The translations under genes were made by a program, and so were the position numbers. Positions 62,201 through 64,000 of a stretch of DNA of 64,000 nucleotides are shown here, one piece after another (the stretch's first letter is position 1; the number at the start of each line of letters is the position of its first letter). The DNA is from Comamonas sp. KCTC 72670 (GTDB taxonomy: Bacteria; Myxococcota; Myxococcia; Myxococcales; Myxococcaceae): the NCBI GenBank assembly GCA_014656495.1, contig BNCN01000004.1, forward strand, positions 1 to 64,000. The letters are read 5' to 3'. The notes under the pieces were generated by a model. The model saw only the letters and a list, made by a program, of their open reading frames with translations, was not told the DNA's origin and made no database searches.

Positions 62201-64000
62201 GGGAGCGGCGCTCTTCACTGGCGCGGGAGGGACGGTGGATGAACTCACGTTCTCGCAAGCCCTGTTCCTGCCCGAAGACGGCGAGCGCCGGGTGCACCTG
62301 CTGTACTCACCCGAGGGCGAGCGCGGCGGGCGCTTCGAAATCCACAGCCAGGAAGAGCGCGGCGGTGAGGGAGAACCCGCGTGGATTCTCCACGCGCATG
62401 GCAAGGTCTCCGCCGCCGGGGCCACGGACACCTCTCGCGTCGACCTCTCGCGCCTGAAGCAGCAGGTGTCGCGTGAGGTCCCGGTGGCTGGCTACTACGA
62501 GAAGCTGGGCCACGCCGGGCTCGCCTACGGCCCGAGCTTCCGGGGCATCCAGCAGCTCTGGCGCGGCGAGAACGAGGTCCTGGGCCGCCTGGCCCTCTCG
62601 GGCAGCGCGGCGGAAGAGGCCGGGCAGTACACGCTGCAGCCCGCGCTCCTGGATGCGTGCTTCCAGATGGTCGGGGCCGTGCTCGACGAGGAGGGCGACG
62701 CGGCCTACCTGCCCGTGGGCGTCGGCAAGGTCCAGGTGCTTCGAGGTGGCCTGAAGGACGTGTGGGCCCACGCGACGCTGTCCCGGAGCGATGACGCGAA
62801 GGGCCCTGGCTTCACGTGTGACCTCCAGCTCCTCACCGCGGAGGGTGAGCGCGTGGCGACGGTGGAGCGGCTGACGCTCCGGCGCATCACCCGCGAGAGC
62901 CTCCTGGGGGCCAAGAGCAAGCGCTTCCAGGGCTGGCTCTATGAGCTGGAGTGGCAGGAGCGCCGCCTGGAGGCCGCGCCGCCCGTGGAGTCCTCCGCGC
63001 CGCGGACGCAGTGCCTGGTCCTTTCCGACGCGGCGGGCGTGGGCACGAAGCTCGCCGAGCGGCTCCAGGGGCGCGGTTGGCACGTCGTGAGCGTGCGCGC
63101 GGATGAGCGTGATTCCACGCAAGCGCTCCTCGCCCGGCTGCCATCGGGAGCGATGCAAGGGCCACTGCACGTGGTTGACCTGTGGAGCCTCGATGGGGAC
63201 GGCCACGACGTGCCGGCGCACGCCTTGGGACACGCCTCCCGCGTGCTCGCGCTGGCCCAGGCGCTGGTCGAGGCCAAGGGCGCGGACACGTCCCTCTGGC
63301 TGGTGACGCGCGGCGCGCAGTCGACGTCGGAGAAGGAGCGCGTCAGTCACTTGGGGAGCTCGGTGTTGTGGGGCCTGGGCAAGTCCATCACCCGTGAGCA
63401 CCCGGACCTGCACTGTCGGCGCGTGGACCTGGACGCCAGCGCGCCCGGGCACGAGGTCGAGCAGCTCCAGGCCGAGTTGCTCAGCGGCAGCGCGGAGGAC
63501 GAAATCGCGCTGCGTGGCGCCTCCCGCCGGGTGGCCCGGCTGGTGCGAAGCCGGCGGGCCCGGAGCATGGGGAGCGACGTCACGCTGTCACCGGACGCGA
63601 GCTATCTGGTGACGGGCGGCCTCGGGGGCCTCGGGCTCGTCGTCGCGGAGCGGCTGGTGGAGCGCGGGGCGCGTCACCTCGTGTTGATGGGCCGTCGCGC
63701 GCCGTCCCCGGAGGCTCGCGCCAGGCTCGACGTCCTGGAGCAGCGGGGGGCGAAGCTCCAGGTCGTGCGGTGCGACGTGGCGGTGGCCTCGGAGCTGGAG
63801 CGCGCCGTGTCGGAGCTCTCGGGGCGGATGCCGCCCATCCGGGGCGTGGTCCACTCCGCGGGCGTCATCGATGATGGCCTCTTCGTGCAGATGACGCCGG
63901 AGCGGCTGGCGAAGGCCTTCGCGCCCAAGGTGTCCGGTGGGTGGAACCTCCACCGGGCGTTCCAGGACACGGCGTTGGATTTCTTCGTCGCGTTCTCCTC
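59232..64000 (+). CDS. PKS KS-AT-DH-KR... (malonyl type), cut by the right edge
   Basis: Partial gene; 1589 codons are visible and the frame is open to the edge. It starts at a GTG with AAAGGGG seven nt upstream. The KS has Cys211 (VATACSSA), EAHGTGT and NLGH. The AT has GHSVG (Ser665) and HAFH (765-768), the malonyl type. The DH has DHGVYGQVLMP (His970) and LQPALLDACFQ. The KR begins at about 1456 (TGGLGGLG) with an IDD B-type motif and is cut before its catalytic Tyr. It is a further polyene-type module lying after the thioesterase gene, and the cluster clearly continues beyond the window. Confidence 0.92.
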   Translation, partial: MSEENVSSVESMTPLQRAALAIKTLRARVDGLERARSEPIAIIGMGCRFPGGANDPAAYWDLLRAGVDAVGPVPPDRWDADAYYAEDPDAGWKMMVREGGFLSQPITGFDSEFFGLSPREANYVDPQQRLMLEVSWEALEDAGIAPGSLAGSDTGVYVGFLSSDYGRVPFKAVQTRDLPYMGTGNELSFSAGRVSYVLGLQGPSMVVATACSSALVSAHLACQALRQGECSLALAGGVNLIIRPDSNIVLSKMRALAPDGRSKTFDASANGYGRGEGCGVLVLKRLSDAQRDKDRILAVIRGSAVNHDGLSGGLTVPNGPAQEKLLRKALESAGLSPADVSYIEAHGTGTPLGDPIELRALDAVLRHGRSPQAPLLVGSAKTNLGHLESAAGAAGMIKVVLSMRQGEIPPHLHFRKPNPAVDWDELNLAVPTQVTPWPAGEKPRVAGISGFGLSGVNSHVLIEEAPPAPPRTPEATPRPHHVLTLSARTPQALGELARRYAQALGQPALTAQPLADLCFTANTGRESFRHRLAVQGTSHEALRTQLAAFAAGEHPPTVLAGKADAAPKLAFLFTGQGAQWLGMGEELFNTEPAFRQALLRCDEVLRPLMGPSLIELLYPAERDAQARARLDETGFTQPALFALEYALAQVWLQWGVRPDFVMGHSVGEFVAACVAGVFTLEEGLELIATRARLMQSLPTGGTMAAVSAERAEVEALLGRYDGQVSIAAFNGPRNIVISGREAAVKDCVAELTRQGKRGTMLRVSHAFHSALMDPILAAFERAVQKVRFQAPTLPLISNLTGREAGKDILTPRYWVQHLREPVMFARGMQTLEQAGVKAFLEVGPKPTLVTMGQSCITQGSPLWAGSLRPERSDWQQLLEGLAALYVAGVPVDWRGVDQGRERHKVSLPVYPFQRRNHWMELSGASWEIPGAGSEPAPLHPLLGHLHASPSQTRQFESSVGAAKPAFLKDHGVYGQVLMPGAAYVEMALAAGAALFTGAGGTVDELTFSQALFLPEDGERRVHLLYSPEGERGGRFEIHSQEERGGEGEPAWILHAHGKVSAAGATDTSRVDLSRLKQQVSREVPVAGYYEKLGHAGLAYGPSFRGIQQLWRGENEVLGRLALSGSAAEEAGQYTLQPALLDACFQMVGAVLDEEGDAAYLPVGVGKVQVLRGGLKDVWAHATLSRSDDAKGPGFTCDLQLLTAEGERVATVERLTLRRITRESLLGAKSKRFQGWLYELEWQERRLEAAPPVESSAPRTQCLVLSDAAGVGTKLAERLQGRGWHVVSVRADERDSTQALLARLPSGAMQGPLHVVDLWSLDGDGHDVPAHALGHASRVLALAQALVEAKGADTSLWLVTRGAQSTSEKERVSHLGSSVLWGLGKSITREHPDLHCRRVDLDASAPGHEVEQLQAELLSGSAEDEIALRGASRRVARLVRSRRARSMGSDVTLSPDASYLVTGGLGGLGLVVAERLVERGARHLVLMGRRAPSPEARARLDVLEQRGAKLQVVRCDVAVASELERAVSELSGRMPPIRGVVHSAGVIDDGLFVQMTPERLAKAFAPKVSGGWNLHRAFQDTALDFFVAFS

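Overview
The window is high-GC bacterial DNA (roughly 70% GC by eye) with dense genes and frequent ATGA stop/start overlaps. The gene content suggests a member of the Myxococcota, probably Myxococcaceae (Myxococcus, Corallococcus or Pyxidicoccus type). The main reason is a hybrid NRPS-PKS locus whose parts match the architecture known for DKxanthene-type yellow pigments of these bacteria. The organism assignment is an inference; no rRNA or housekeeping marker is present.

Region 1 (1-8163) is a sulfur-oxidation island. A minus-strand operon encodes an ETHE1-type persulfide dioxygenase, a rhodanese, a TauE/SafE exporter and the stump of a methyltransferase. Divergent from it are two half-size YeeE/YedE transporters, with a perfect 11-bp inverted repeat between the two operons. 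Next come an ECF sigma factor and its zinc-finger anti-sigma factor, a lipoprotein rhodanese, a SoxB-like thiosulfohydrolase, a YeiH-type exporter and a periplasmic DsrE-like protein. Two sites with identical layout, GGGAAC-N16-CGTGTC, lie before the sigma gene and before the SoxB-like gene. They suggest that the ECF factor controls both.

Region 2 (8164-17347) has an ECF sigma factor fused to its own zinc-binding domain. A convergent three-gene operon follows, encoding an AsmA/YdbH-like 1230-residue protein, a DUF1318 (YdbL-like) lipoprotein and a TolB-like/TPR protein. This resembles an envelope lipid-transport assembly.

Region 3 (17348 to the right edge) is a hybrid NRPS-PKS cluster that runs off the window. 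A Rieske oxygenase faces a two-gene minus-strand unit: a free-standing proline adenylation enzyme, with specificity residues matching the PltF/RedM proline code as I recall it, and a PltE/RedW-like prolyl-carrier dehydrogenase. Together these make a pyrrole-2-carboxyl starter. Rightward from 21505 are a phosphodiesterase-like protein, a large flavoprotein with an unassigned C-terminal half, an AT-less KS-ACP protein, a KS-(dead AT)-KR-ACP protein, a Cyc-A-PCP-KS-AT-DH-KR-ACP protein, two KS-AT-DH-KR-ACP proteins and a C-A-PCP-TE protein whose A domain reads as asparagine. After these come a patatin-like lipase, an ArsA/HSP20 ATPase, a small unknown protein and another PKS gene cut by the right edge.

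The inferred product logic is pyrrole starter, then an oxazoline from Ser or Thr, then a polyene from the DH-KR modules, then asparagine and TE release. The unusual points are the lack of a working AT in the first two PKS proteins, an atypical RAAH motif in the first active AT, a KR with His in place of the catalytic Tyr, and a releasing gene in mid-cluster, so gene order is not colinear.
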